This document shows positions 18,076 through 27,299 of a stretch of 64,000 bases of DNA, in pieces. The notes beneath the pieces were generated by a model. That model did no database searches, was not told the origin of the DNA, and saw only the letters and a list, made by a program, of their open reading frames with translations. A program made the translations under genes and the position numbers. The DNA lies in assembly GCA_030826945.1 (NCBI GenBank), contig JAPQLC010000005.1, positions 124,001 through 188,000 of the forward strand, given 5' to 3'. Positions within the stretch are counted from its first letter, which is position 1, and every line of letters starts with the position of its first letter. The stretch is from Candidatus Thiobius zoothamnicola. Its GTDB lineage: Bacteria > Pseudomonadota > Gammaproteobacteria > Chromatiales > Chromatiaceae.

Positions 18076-19128
18076 ATGTATATCAGCACATTATTTCGCC
18101 CAGACAAACCACACAGGTTAGCGCAACAACAAGTTGGCCGATTAGCCGGAGCACTGATGTTGATCAGCTTTCTGGTTGTCGGCGATGTCATGGCCGCCGT
18201 TGAATGGAATGTCTCCCTATGGGGCAAACGCCGTGCTTTTACCGAAAATGTTGAAAAGCTGGCTGAACAGGTTGAACAAAAAACTCACGGTGAGTTTACG
18301 CTGAATATTTCCTACGGCGGTCTCTCCAAAGCAAAGGAGAATCTGGATGGTATCTCCATCGGTGCCTTTGAAATGGCCCAGTTTTGCGCCTTCTACCATA
18401 AAAAGAAAAACCCCACCATCACAGTCACTGAACTGCCATTCTCCCGTCCGTTGTCTTTGCGCCGCATCGCCGAAATTTATGCCGCTGTTTATCAACATCC
18501 AATCGTGGCAAAAGACTTGGCGCGTTGGGGGGCAACCCTGTTAATGCCCACGCCACTACCTCAATACAACATTGTGGGTAAAGGCGCTCCACCGGAAAGA
18601 TTGGCGGATTTCAGCGGCATGCGCGTACGTGGGCCAGGCGGCATCATGGCGGTGCTCGGCAAGCTCGGCGCGATCAAAACCGGCGTGCCATTTGCTGAAG
18701 TGCGTCAGGCGATGAACTCCGGTGTGATTGACGCCGCCTCCTTTGCACCGCATGCGCATTTGGCGACTAAATCCTACAAAGTGGGAAAATGGGCGACGAC
18801 CAACCTGAACCTTGGATCAGCCAATTGTCCAGTGGTGGTGAATACAGATGCGCTTAATGCGCTGAAGCCAACACATCGCCAGGCGCTGCTTGACTCAGTT
18901 GACGAAGCGATGGACTTTTACGTCAATCACTACGAGACCACAACTACGGATCAATATCAGCAAATCCTGGAAAAAGAGAATTTGGCTTTGGTGACTTTCA
19001 CTGCGGAACAAACGGCTGAACTCAACCAATTAGCAGCATCTGTACGGGCTGAGTGGGTGGAAACTTACGCCAAACATTTTGATTCCCAGGCATTGTTTGA
19101 TTTCACTGCGGCGCTGTTTAATGAATAG
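18076..19128 (+). CDS. TRAP transporter solute-binding protein (DctP family), orphan
   Basis: 350 residues. A long n-region precedes the hydrophobic core (ALMLISFLVVGDVMAA), with probable cleavage after VMA. The mature part starts VEWNVSLWGK. The DctP fold is visible: GISIGAFEMAQFCAFY, FSGMRVRGPGG, LGAIKTGVPFAEVRQAMNSGVIDAA and a conserved Arg in RVRG that normally binds the carboxylate of the ligand. These proteins hand organic acids to a DctQM membrane pair. No dctQ or dctM lies nearby, so either the permease is elsewhere or the protein feeds a sensor. The following gene is convergent. Confidence 0.88.
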   Translation: MYISTLFRPDKPHRLAQQQVGRLAGALMLISFLVVGDVMAAVEWNVSLWGKRRAFTENVEKLAEQVEQKTHGEFTLNISYGGLSKAKENLDGISIGAFEMAQFCAFYHKKKNPTITVTELPFSRPLSLRRIAEIYAAVYQHPIVAKDLARWGATLLMPTPLPQYNIVGKGAPPERLADFSGMRVRGPGGIMAVLGKLGAIKTGVPFAEVRQAMNSGVIDAASFAPHAHLATKSYKVGKWATTNLNLGSANCPVVVNTDALNALKPTHRQALLDSVDEAMDFYVNHYETTTTDQYQQILEKENLALVTFTAEQTAELNQLAASVRAEWVETYAKHFDSQALFDFTAALFNE

Positions 19129-19154
19129 TGGCTTTGCGGCTTCTTAATCATCAT

Positions 19155-19178
19155 GGCGGCTTTATTTTACAAGCCGCC
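19155..19178. terminator. Hairpin after the TRAP binding-protein gene
   Basis: GGCGGCTT (19155-19162) and AAGCCGCC (19171-19178) pair perfectly around an eight-base loop, 27 bases after the stop. It lies between convergent genes. No long T-tract follows on the plus strand, so it may be a weak terminator or a transcript-stabilising hairpin. Confidence 0.45.
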
Positions 19179-19259
19179 ACCACAGCCGTAGGCAATGATG
19201 CCGGATAACCACAGTCAATGTGTCTCACAAAAAACAAAAAAATCAGATAGCACCATCTG

Positions 19260-21278
19260 TCAACGGTGAGAATCACCATGGTGCTCAAGATAACGCGGAG
19301 GATAAACGCTATTAGCGCCAAGTCCCGGAATTAAAACCAACATGCCATTAATCAGGTTAATCAACAATCCGCTGAAGTAAAGCATGGCAGCGGTGCTGAT
19401 CCCTATGCTGAAAACCAATACGCCGATCACGCAAGCAGAACCGAATGCCATGTTCAACCATTCGCTACGATTCATCCGCATATCCAGTTCTCTGGACATC
19501 CTCACCAAATAAGGTAAATGCGTTAATTCACGCGACATCAATACAATCTCGGCGACATCCTGGGCGATTGTCGCAGCGCCGTGCAGGGAAATCGAAACAT
19601 CAGCCTGCTGTAAAGCGACAGAGTCATTGATACCATCCCCGACAAAACACACTTTGCGTCCTTCTTCTTGTAATTCAGCGATAATACGCGCTTTATCGGC
19701 TGGCAAAGTCTCTGCGAAATAATGATCGACGCCAAGTCGCTCAGCCAGATGACGCGTCGGTTTTTCCTGATCACCAGAAATAATATAAAGCGCGATATCC
19801 AGTGCTTTCAACGCCGCCACGGCATCTTGCGCTTGCGCTCGCAACGCAGGACGAAGTTCAATCACGCCCATTAACTGTTTATCGCCAGAGGCGATATACA
19901 CCATCGAATAACCTTTCTCTCCCGCCCCAGCTTGTCGGTTTTGTATAGGCTCAGGGATTTCCATGCCGGCTTTGCGCACGAAATTCTCGCTGCCAATCAA
20001 AATGGTTTGTTGAGGTTGTTCCTGCTCTGGGTCTATGAGATCGGCGCGTAGTCCATGTCCAATCATATAATCGCTATGCGCCAATTCCAGTAATGAAACG
20101 CCTTTATCCTTGGCATATTGGCAAATCGCCTGGGCGATGGGATGTTTCTGGCGCTGTTCTGCGCTTGCGGTATATTGCAGCAGCCGGGTTTCACTGATGC
20201 CATCGCAGGCAATGAGATCACCAATCTGTGGCACCTCTTCCGTCAAAGTGCCGGTTTTATCAAACACGACAGTGTCAACTTGATGCAAAACATCCAAAGC
20301 ACGCCCATCTTTAATCAAAATGCCATTGCGTGAGGCAACCCGTAAATAATTCAGCACCATCAACGGGGCCGCTACGCGCATTTGATAGCCAAAACCGCTC
20401 CAGGTAAGCGGCGCGGCGCGATATAAACCGATAAAAGGGGTGACCAAAGCCACTGCCAATAAGGTACGAACCGCACCTTTCTCCGAAAGGCGTTCACCGC
20501 GCGATTGCATCGCATGTTTGAACATCGCCGCATGCTCAAGGGTGCTGGCAATTTGCCCGGCAATCGTATCTTCACCCTTTTTTTCCACTTCAATATGTAA
20601 TACACCAGATATCAGTAAAGTCGATGTTAAAACCACATCGCCAACCGCTCTTTCCACTGACTGGGCTTCCCCGGTCAACAGATGATGATCAATCATGCCT
20701 TCGCCTTTCACAATCCGACCATCAACAGGCGCCATTTCTCCCGCATGCAGGACGATCACGTCACCTATTTTCAAACTTTCTAACGGAACTTCAATTTCAA
20801 CCCCGTCTTTCAATAACCAAGCTGTATTAGACAGTTCGCCAAATATATTGCTGAAATCGGTATGGGCGTCACGCTCTGTTTTCGCAATCAGGCGCCGCGT
20901 GCTAAACACAATGGAAAAAAGGATCGCACCCAGCAACAGGCTACCCAGCAGCAAGGTCAAGGTAACACCGGATGTTTCATAGATCAGCGCTGCGATTTTT
21001 TTCTTTTCGCGGTATCTTCGACGCAAATCATTCAAGATATGGAAATAGCTATAACCCAGCAAAGGTATAGCGCTGATCGTAATGACTGGAAGAATGACGC
21101 CGCCTAATCCAATCAAACTGACCGTGGTTAACGCAATTTCCTGGTGATGCGCCGCGACTTTCTCCGCCCGACTCATATCGCGTTTCTCAGCCTGCTTGCG
21201 ATCCTTCTTTCTGAATTTCCGACGCGCCAGAATTGAAGTCGCCAATCCGCCTAACAGCAAGCTTGTCAATACCGCCAT
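19260..21278 (-). CDS. P-type ATPase of the heavy-metal (P1B) fold lacking the CPx motif
   Basis: 672 residues from ATG 21278 with AGGAG upstream. The catalytic core is complete: TGEA in the actuator domain (LLTGEAQS), the phosphorylation site DKTGTLTE, the P1B-typical HP pair (QKHPIAQAI) and GDGINDSVAL. The transmembrane metal motif just before the P domain, normally CPC or a variant, reads VAAPLMVLN here, so both Cys are gone. There is no N-terminal heavy-metal-associated domain; instead the start is basic (RRKFRKKDRKQAEKRD). The transported ion is therefore unclear, and it may not be a soft metal. It follows the VOC gene on the same strand by 21 bp. Confidence 0.88.
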   Translation of the reverse strand: MAVLTSLLLGGLATSILARRKFRKKDRKQAEKRDMSRAEKVAAHHQEIALTTVSLIGLGGVILPVITISAIPLLGYSYFHILNDLRRRYREKKKIAALIYETSGVTLTLLLGSLLLGAILFSIVFSTRRLIAKTERDAHTDFSNIFGELSNTAWLLKDGVEIEVPLESLKIGDVIVLHAGEMAPVDGRIVKGEGMIDHHLLTGEAQSVERAVGDVVLTSTLLISGVLHIEVEKKGEDTIAGQIASTLEHAAMFKHAMQSRGERLSEKGAVRTLLAVALVTPFIGLYRAAPLTWSGFGYQMRVAAPLMVLNYLRVASRNGILIKDGRALDVLHQVDTVVFDKTGTLTEEVPQIGDLIACDGISETRLLQYTASAEQRQKHPIAQAICQYAKDKGVSLLELAHSDYMIGHGLRADLIDPEQEQPQQTILIGSENFVRKAGMEIPEPIQNRQAGAGEKGYSMVYIASGDKQLMGVIELRPALRAQAQDAVAALKALDIALYIISGDQEKPTRHLAERLGVDHYFAETLPADKARIIAELQEEGRKVCFVGDGINDSVALQQADVSISLHGAATIAQDVAEIVLMSRELTHLPYLVRMSRELDMRMNRSEWLNMAFGSACVIGVLVFSIGISTAAMLYFSGLLINLINGMLVLIPGLGANSVYPPRYLEHHGDSHR

Positions 21279-21299
21279 AAGCAGTTCTCCTGTAAAACC

Positions 21300-21716
21300 T
21301 CAATCCACATCGACCAAGATCCCAATTTCCTGACCAAACGACAATTCCAAGGTATGGCCATCGGGATCGCGGATAAATGCCCAATAACCCACCGGATGCC
21401 CTGAGTCAATGGGTTCTTGAATCAGGATGCCTTCCTGTCTGGCTTGCTCGCACCGCCGGTCCACTTCAGATCGACTCACGCACCCCACCCCCAAATGGGC
21501 GAATGGCCGCAGCACCAGCGCAGGATTATCAGATTGCGCCAACACCAAAACAAAGGGCCGCATCTTGTCAGACAACCAGACAACCCGATACCCTGTCGAG
21601 ACATCCACGCGTTCATGTACGACATGCATATCGGCATATTGACGGTAAAACACGATACTGGCGTCAATATCTTTCGCCTGCAACGCCACATGCGTGAAGC
21701 CGATATCATTTTTCAT
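21300..21716 (-). CDS. VOC-family (glyoxalase/dioxygenase-like) protein
   Basis: 138 residues with paired beta-alpha-beta modules of the vicinal-oxygen-chelate fold. Metal-ligand positions can be read as the His of FTHVALQAKD, the His in LRPFAHLGVG, and the Glu in DPDGHTLELSFG. It could be a lyase, dioxygenase or resistance protein; the sequence does not decide. It is upstream of the CPx-less P-type ATPase by 21 bp and probably co-transcribed with it. Its own upstream neighbour, the DUF2332 gene on the same strand, starts well before it and ends 27 bp away. Confidence 0.85.
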   Translation of the reverse strand: MKNDIGFTHVALQAKDIDASIVFYRQYADMHVVHERVDVSTGYRVVWLSDKMRPFVLVLAQSDNPALVLRPFAHLGVGCVSRSEVDRRCEQARQEGILIQEPIDSGHPVGYWAFIRDPDGHTLELSFGQEIGILVDVD

Positions 21717-21743
21717 CTGCCGCTTCCATTATGCTGCCGATGA

Positions 21744-22811
21744 CTAGGATTCATGCACCCATTTCACCCAAACACCATGCGGATGCCCCCAGGCCAACGG
21801 CTGCCAACCTTGAGAATACCCATTTTCCCAGCGTTGACCGCTGAGTAAAAAACCATCGCCTTGCGGCTCCACTCCAATACGTATCAAATCCCTTTTCTGA
21901 GCGAGTTGATCGAATTGTTGATCCAATGCTTGTTGGCTTGCTGGCGGCAACTGGCTGACCAAAAAAGTATGTGTGACGCACAATAAGGTATCAGGCACCA
22001 TCGCTGCGCCAACCGGATACAGTTTTTCCACAACATTGGCCGCCTGAACCTGCACATCCGCCTGCTGCAACATCTCAACCGCCTTTAAAAAACGGTTATC
22101 CCGCTCAGGATGATCCGCCCAGACAAAGGACTGCAACCAGCGCACTTGGTCGGGGTCATCCAAGTCAGGCGGGGTTAATTCCAACCCCACTCGCGCTTCA
22201 GGTGTTAATTCAGCCACTTCACCCAGTTCTCTCGGTATCGGGTTTCCGGTTAAACGACAAGGAATCCGCACTGGGCTGTTGACATCACCAGCCAGCACCA
22301 CTTTTTCATCATCCCGGGTAAACTGTATGCCGTAATGATCCCAAATTAAATTAAGTCCGGCGCAAGCCCCCAGATCCAGCAGGCTGATACGTTCAGGCGT
22401 AACCTCGCGCGAAACCCAATCCATCGCCAGACGCAGGTATACCGATCTGCCAACCTCATTGGTTTGCACTTGCCCCTTGGCGATCACAGCCTGTAAAGCG
22501 GAATCATTTTGCAGACAAAAATCCCGGAATACCGGAAACAGATCCGGCATGGCTTGACCTGTGGCAGAATCCTGATAAGCCGCCTTCAAAGGATGATCCA
22601 CCCCTTGCAGCAGCAAATAACGTACGGCGGCGAACAACATCAGTACCGGCGGCTGCTCGGGTTTGGCATGAGCAGCCAGTTGCAAAAGCTGATGATCTTC
22701 AATAATGCACTGACTCAAATGTCGATAAAGCAATGAATCCTTGAACAAATGCGTCGCGGCGAAACGAAAATCAGCAATGACGGCTTCCATACGAAGTGCT
22801 GAAACCTGCAT
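21744..22811 (-). CDS. DUF2332 family protein
   Basis: About 355 residues from ATG 22811, chosen because AAGGAGAG lies about nine bases upstream; a TTG at 22886 is open. It matches the DUF2332 family: an N-terminal helical region (LYRHLSQCI), LLDLGACAGLNLIWDHYG resembling a SAM-type Gly-rich loop, RIPCRLTGNPIP, LQSFVWADHPERDNRF and a C-terminal ENGYSQGWQPLAWGHPHGVWVKW. The LDLGACAGLN segment hints at a nucleotide or SAM pocket, but the family has no established activity. Likely co-transcribed with the VOC and P-type ATPase genes downstream. Confidence 0.8.
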   Translation of the reverse strand: MQVSALRMEAVIADFRFAATHLFKDSLLYRHLSQCIIEDHQLLQLAAHAKPEQPPVLMLFAAVRYLLLQGVDHPLKAAYQDSATGQAMPDLFPVFRDFCLQNDSALQAVIAKGQVQTNEVGRSVYLRLAMDWVSREVTPERISLLDLGACAGLNLIWDHYGIQFTRDDEKVVLAGDVNSPVRIPCRLTGNPIPRELGEVAELTPEARVGLELTPPDLDDPDQVRWLQSFVWADHPERDNRFLKAVEMLQQADVQVQAANVVEKLYPVGAAMVPDTLLCVTHTFLVSQLPPASQQALDQQFDQLAQKRDLIRIGVEPQGDGFLLSGQRWENGYSQGWQPLAWGHPHGVWVKWVHES

Positions 22812-22938
22812 CAGTCTGCTCTCCTTCAATCCTTTCTGGGTAACGCCATACCTTGATAAGGTTAGCGTACAAATATCTCGATTCAATCATCCGGCGCACA
22901 TCGCCATACCTGACGATACGCGCCGCTGCCGTATGTTT

Positions 22939-24030
22939 TTAACCCTTCTTGCGCAGATAACCGCCTGGATTAAAGGTTGACAGGAATTTTTCCTTCTCAC
23001 GATCGACATAAAACTCATCAGTTTCTTCAAGAAACTGTTCAATGGCTTCCGCAGGGCCAGGACCAAAGTTTGGTTTGGCCGGACGACCATTGAGATAAGA
23101 GTCTTCAACAATCATGTAACTGCCAGGCGTGACGAATTTTGCGTAAAGACGTAATTCGTCCAACACATGTGGCCCACGATGATCGGAATCCAGCACAACC
23201 ATGACTGTCGAACCTTCAGGAATCATCGTTTTCAATTGATCATCAATGGCTTGCGAAGTGGAAGACCCCACCAAATAGGTCAGACGATCATGCGCCGGCT
23301 GTCCCTTAAGGTGCTTGATCAAATCAATCGTAATCACTTGGCCTTTGCCGAATAGCTCGCACATGGAAGCCAGATAATGCGCACTGCCGCCAGCGCAGGT
23401 GCCGGTTTCAATAATGAAATCCGGTTTCAGGTCATAAATAAGTTCCTGGTAAACCCATAAATCAGCCGGATTTTTGAAAATAGGAATGCCATTCCAATAG
23501 GCTTCCGACCAAGTCTTACCCAACAAATAGGCATCAAAATAGAGGCGCTGGAAATCATTGACGATTTTGTCAATGTTCTCGGTGGTCAGGTAAAAATCTT
23601 CCGCGTGATTGGGAATGAAAGTGTCGATATGGCCATCCGGCAAAGTCAGCAAACGGACTTTCTGGGCTTTGTCCCCGGCAAAAACAAGCCGTAACACCCA
23701 ATCACTGGCGTATGCCTTGTCATCGCCCGTCATTGCCCATTCGACGCGTCCGATAATATAGGACTCATAGTCATTACTGATGTAGTGCTGCGGCGTCCAG
23801 GCTTTGATTTTCTGAGTATCAAAGAGTCCTTTGAAAAAACCTGTGGCTTCCTTTTTGCCGGAATAATGCTTCCGTCCATGGTGCTGGCCGCCTTCGAAGA
23901 CTCCCTCCCCTTTCCAATCAACAAAATAATCGACATCATCTGACATTACATTGATTAAAGGGCCTGCATCCGATTTTTGCAGTGCGGAAAAAACAGGATC
24001 CATAAAATCCCGCAGGGCATTCTCATTCAT
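22939..24030 (-). CDS. NTF2-like domain fused to CmcI-type methyltransferase/hydroxylase
   Basis: 363 residues from ATG 24030 with AGGAG upstream. Residues 1-120 resemble a SnoaL/NTF2-like cone fold (FSALQKSDAGPLINVMSDDVDYFVDWKG). Residues about 150-360 match the cephalosporin hydroxylase (CmcI) family: a SAM-binding ETGTCAGGSAHYLA, the acidic VVLDSDHRGPHV and MIVEDSYLNG that bind Mg, and a typical end FNPGGYLRKK. CmcI-like enzymes methylate or hydroxylate small molecules and glycans in antibiotic and polysaccharide pathways. It is last of a minus-strand group with a sulfotransferase and an alcohol dehydrogenase, supporting a tailoring role. Confidence 0.85.
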   Translation of the reverse strand: MNENALRDFMDPVFSALQKSDAGPLINVMSDDVDYFVDWKGEGVFEGGQHHGRKHYSGKKEATGFFKGLFDTQKIKAWTPQHYISNDYESYIIGRVEWAMTGDDKAYASDWVLRLVFAGDKAQKVRLLTLPDGHIDTFIPNHAEDFYLTTENIDKIVNDFQRLYFDAYLLGKTWSEAYWNGIPIFKNPADLWVYQELIYDLKPDFIIETGTCAGGSAHYLASMCELFGKGQVITIDLIKHLKGQPAHDRLTYLVGSSTSQAIDDQLKTMIPEGSTVMVVLDSDHRGPHVLDELRLYAKFVTPGSYMIVEDSYLNGRPAKPNFGPGPAEAIEQFLEETDEFYVDREKEKFLSTFNPGGYLRKKG

Positions 24031-24088
24031 AAAACACTCCTATTCATAAAAGTCACCTACTCCAAAGCTTCTGGTCGCCCTTAGCGCC

Positions 24089-24106
24089 ACCACCTGAGAA
24101 GGTGGT
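24089..24106 (-). promoter_or_regulatory. Hairpin between sulfotransferase and CmcI-like genes
   Basis: ACCACCT and AGGTGGT pair perfectly around a GAGA tetraloop in the 97-bp gap of the cassette. No T-tract follows, so it may tune downstream expression or mRNA stability rather than terminate. Confidence 0.35.
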
Positions 24107-24127
24107 CCAGAATCCATAGCCGACGCC

Positions 24128-24895
24128 CTAAATATAAGTTACGAGCGCCGACTCTAACTCCATTTCCAAAATGGTTCCATGTAACTCATCCTGCAACTCC
24201 GCAAGATTCATAATCCGTTCCTGTAATGGCGTGCCACCTTGTTTTTTCGTCAAGGTTTCCAGGGGTTGTGTTATCTGATCAACCCCGATATAAGCCAGAA
24301 TCCGCTGCCTTTCAATCAAATTGTCCAAATCTTCGTAGTAAGTCTCAAAATATTCCTGGCCTGTCTCAGCTAATATTTGGACGATCTTTTTATAATAATC
24401 CCCGTTATCTTTGGCATAACACATCAGGTCATCCACATTCACGGTAACCTTTTGCGTGATTCGCGCATCTTCAGACCAGGCATAGTGCTCCCACCTGCCA
24501 GTTTGAGTGGCGATTTGTTCAGAGACATAAGCCAATATGCGATTTCGGCGACGTAAAATGATTTTTTTAACGGGTGAGTCACGCAACACCTGATTGAAAA
24601 TCCGATGATTTTGGCCACGATTGAGCTTTATCCCAATAAACTGATGCCCCATTGGGGTATTCCAGACTTTATCCAAAAAAAGCGCCGGCGCGTGATCACG
24701 TTCCGCTAAAGTTCCCAAGGAAAAATCCTGGCTTCTCAATGGGATCGAATAAAGAATCTTGTCAGGGTTAAAAATTTCATGGTGACACAAAATTTCCGGG
24801 TGCGAATCCAGCAGGCTGCATAACCAATTGCTGCCTGTCCGGGGGGCTGCATACACAGCGAAACGTGTCACCTCCATGGACTCATCATGAGACAT
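24128..24895 (-). CDS. PAPS-dependent sulfotransferase (Stf0-like)
   Basis: About 255 residues. ATG 24895 is used; a TTG at 24901, spaced better from a GGAG in the previous gene, and a later ATG at 24877 are alternatives. The 5'-phosphosulfate loop is APRTGSNWLCSLL close to the N-terminus. HHEIFNPDK and IGIKLNRGQ follow, and the 3'-phosphate region is IILRRRNRILAYVS. These are hallmarks of the bacterial Stf0 group that sulfates trehalose and other small metabolites. It would transfer sulfate from PAPS to a hydroxyl on an unknown acceptor. Its start abuts the stop of the alcohol dehydrogenase gene, so the two are translationally coupled. Confidence 0.88.
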   Translation of the reverse strand: MSHDESMEVTRFAVYAAPRTGSNWLCSLLDSHPEILCHHEIFNPDKILYSIPLRSQDFSLGTLAERDHAPALFLDKVWNTPMGHQFIGIKLNRGQNHRIFNQVLRDSPVKKIILRRRNRILAYVSEQIATQTGRWEHYAWSEDARITQKVTVNVDDLMCYAKDNGDYYKKIVQILAETGQEYFETYYEDLDNLIERQRILAYIGVDQITQPLETLTKKQGGTPLQERIMNLAELQDELHGTILEMELESALVTYI

Positions 24896-24901
24896 TAGCA
24901 A

Positions 24902-25900
24902 TCACCACTCCAGAATAATGCCTAGCGTATTCGCCCGGTTAGCTGATAAATAAGCATAGGCGTCAGTGGCATCCCGATACGAGAAGCGGCGCGAAACCAG
25001 CGGCCCTACATCCACTTCTCCCGTCGCCAGCAAGCTGAGAAACAACTCGCCATGCCGTCCGGAAGTCCAGGGAGCGCCGTTCCAACCCGGCTGAGGATGG
25101 GAAAAACCGTGAGATCCAATAATGGTCAAACTGTGGCGGTTACATAGATCATGGAAATCAAATAAACTGGCACCTCGTGGGCTGCTGATCATGACGAAGC
25201 GTCCCTGTTCCCGCAGCAACAAAGGTTCACTCGGAATCACCTCGGGGTTGCCGGTAATTTCAAGCACGACATCCAGTTTACGACCTTGGTTGTGCTGTTG
25301 GATGTACGCGGATAAATCCTCCTGCGCTCCTGATAACACCTGCATGCGCGCATCATCAGGCAATAAGCTGCGCCGGAACTGCGAAGGCTCAATCACAAAA
25401 ACCGGGCGCGCACCCACAATCAGGCAAAGACGCGCGGCAAGCTGGCCAATAATCCCCAAACCAAAAATACCGACGCTCTCCCCCCAGGTCACTTGACCGC
25501 GCCGCAACCCGTTCATGGCGACTTTCGCCAATGTGGTGAAACAACCATGCTCATCCAACACCGAACCAGGAAGCTCGCGCATGCTGTGCGCAGGAGCGGT
25601 CGTATAGGCCCGGTGCGCACCATGACTATGCACGCGACGCCCGATCCAACACGGATCGACCCCTTCGCCGACCTCGACCACTTCGCCGACATTGGAATAT
25701 CCCATAAAACGCGGATAGGTTGTGAGGTTGGCCCACTCAGGGTTCTCTGCTTTTCCTTCATAGAGGGTCATTTCCGTGCCGCCGCTGATCAATGATCGAA
25801 TCGTTTTCACGACCACCTCACCCGATGACGGTTTGGGAATGGCGCTACCCTCCACTTCAATACGTTCCACGCCTTGTAAAACAATCGAAGGATTTTCCAT
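24902..25900 (-). CDS. Zinc-type alcohol dehydrogenase-like oxidoreductase (MDR family)
   Basis: 332 residues from ATG 25900. The GroES-like half has SLISGGTEMTLYEG and GYSNVGEVVEVG, and the Rossmann half has SVGIFGLGIIGQLAARL. The standard catalytic-zinc Cys/His set and the four-Cys structural-zinc lobe are not evident, placing it with the bi-domain, zinc-poor MDR oxidoreductases that act on sugars or secondary-metabolite intermediates. It precedes the sulfotransferase with no gap and follows the GTP cyclohydrolase II-like gene by 56 bp. Substrate unknown. Confidence 0.88.
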   Translation of the reverse strand: MENPSIVLQGVERIEVEGSAIPKPSSGEVVVKTIRSLISGGTEMTLYEGKAENPEWANLTTYPRFMGYSNVGEVVEVGEGVDPCWIGRRVHSHGAHRAYTTAPAHSMRELPGSVLDEHGCFTTLAKVAMNGLRRGQVTWGESVGIFGLGIIGQLAARLCLIVGARPVFVIEPSQFRRSLLPDDARMQVLSGAQEDLSAYIQQHNQGRKLDVVLEITGNPEVIPSEPLLLREQGRFVMISSPRGASLFDFHDLCNRHSLTIIGSHGFSHPQPGWNGAPWTSGRHGELFLSLLATGEVDVGPLVSRRFSYRDATDAYAYLSANRANTLGIILEW

Positions 25901-25956
25901 GCTGAAACTCCAAATAACGAAAATGCTGGATCAAACAGAAAAATTGGCGGACAAAC

Positions 25957-27168
25957 TCAGTCAGGGATAATTAACTTATGGTTCATTCTGCGGATTTTCG
26001 TTTTCAGATAACCCGTATTCTCTTCATGCAGATCGGCAGCCAAAGAAACCCGCTCTTTAACCGCAATGCCATTATCAGTCAGCCCAGAAATTTTCGCCGG
26101 ATTATTGGTCAGCAAATTGACTTCGCCAATCCCTAACTCCCGCAGCATCATCGCAGCGGGACGGTAATCCCGTAACTCGGCTGGTAACCCCAAATGCAAG
26201 TTGGCATCCACCGTATCGTAGCCTTGATCTTGCAACGTATAAGCCCTGAGTTTGTTTTCCAGGCCGATGCCCCGCCCTTCCTGGCGTAAATACAACAAAA
26301 CGCCATTGCCGGATTCATTAATTCTTTGCAAGGCCAATTCCAACTGGGGGCCACAATCACATTTATGGCTGCCGAAGATGTCACCGGTTAAACATTCGGA
26401 ATGCAGCCGCACTAAGACCGGACCGTTATCCTGAACCTCGCCCTTGACCATCGCCACATGCTGTTGACCCGTCAGGTGGTCTTCAAATAAATGCATGCGG
26501 AACTGGCCAAACTTGGTTGGCAGACGCACCTCTCTGGCGACATGCGCTGGCTCTGCATGATGTTGACGTCGGCGTTCGGCAAGCTCTTCAATCTCAAGCA
26601 AGGGAAGCGCATGCCGCTGTGCGAATGCCTCCGCCCAATCCCGAGTTGCTCCGCCCTCAGGGGCCAAACGGCCAATCACGCCAACCGGGATATGCCCAGC
26701 CAGACGACACATATCCACCACCGCTTCAACCGGCCCTGGCAGGGTTTGCACTCCACCCCACTTTGCACCTTGGATGAATAAAATATCATCCAGCTCCAAA
26801 TCATCAGGTTCGGTAAAAGGATCCGCCAGATCCCGGATCATAGAGCGCAGTTGTTTGGCGGAAGACCGGGTTAGGGAATGGGTCGGCGCAAGGTCGCTGA
26901 TGCCTTGGGGGGGAACAAGGTTAAAACTGGTTTCAACGGTTTTAACAATCGGCAAACGCAAGGCCTCCAAACGCTCCTTGGACGCCGCAATACAAATTTC
27001 GCCCACGCTATGCCGCATTAAAAACTCAATATCACGGACATTGGTAGCCTTGGCGGCCAAGATGATATAAGCCAAATTGTTTGGCTCTCTGTTCCGCCAC
27101 AAGACTAATGGCTTGCCTGCAGCGAAACACCCGACCTTTTCACGAAAATCATCCCAGTGATCTAACAT
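25957..27168 (-). CDS. RibBA-like protein: degenerate RibB half, intact GTP cyclohydrolase II half
   Basis: 403 residues from ATG 27168. The C-terminal half retains all GTP cyclohydrolase II motifs: [17 protein letters not shown] with the zinc Cys, HKCDCGPQL (two more zinc Cys near residue 269), [10 protein letters not shown] near 294, and NNPAKISGL. The N-terminal half aligns with DHBP synthase but has lost its active site. The acidic DDExREGExD stretch reads [11 protein letters not shown], and the RxGHTEA loop is [10 protein letters not shown]. So it may produce only the GTP-derived pyrimidine. No riboflavin genes surround it, although nrdR at 42407, often next to ribD, is in the window. 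Together with the sulfotransferase group it may serve a special pathway. Confidence 0.85.
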   Translation of the reverse strand: MLDHWDDFREKVGCFAAGKPLVLWRNREPNNLAYIILAAKATNVRDIEFLMRHSVGEICIAASKERLEALRLPIVKTVETSFNLVPPQGISDLAPTHSLTRSSAKQLRSMIRDLADPFTEPDDLELDDILFIQGAKWGGVQTLPGPVEAVVDMCRLAGHIPVGVIGRLAPEGGATRDWAEAFAQRHALPLLEIEELAERRRQHHAEPAHVAREVRLPTKFGQFRMHLFEDHLTGQQHVAMVKGEVQDNGPVLVRLHSECLTGDIFGSHKCDCGPQLELALQRINESGNGVLLYLRQEGRGIGLENKLRAYTLQDQGYDTVDANLHLGLPAELRDYRPAAMMLRELGIGEVNLLTNNPAKISGLTDNGIAVKERVSLAADLHEENTGYLKTKIRRMNHKLIIPD

Positions 27169-27299
27169 CTTAATAATCCTTGTAACACTGTCGGAAACAC
27201 CGATTAAGTCTTAATCTGTGATAAAAATCCTGGCCGGGCTGGACAGCCACTCCGACCAGAACAAACATGATTATCGTTGAGCAGCGCCTTTGGCCACTA

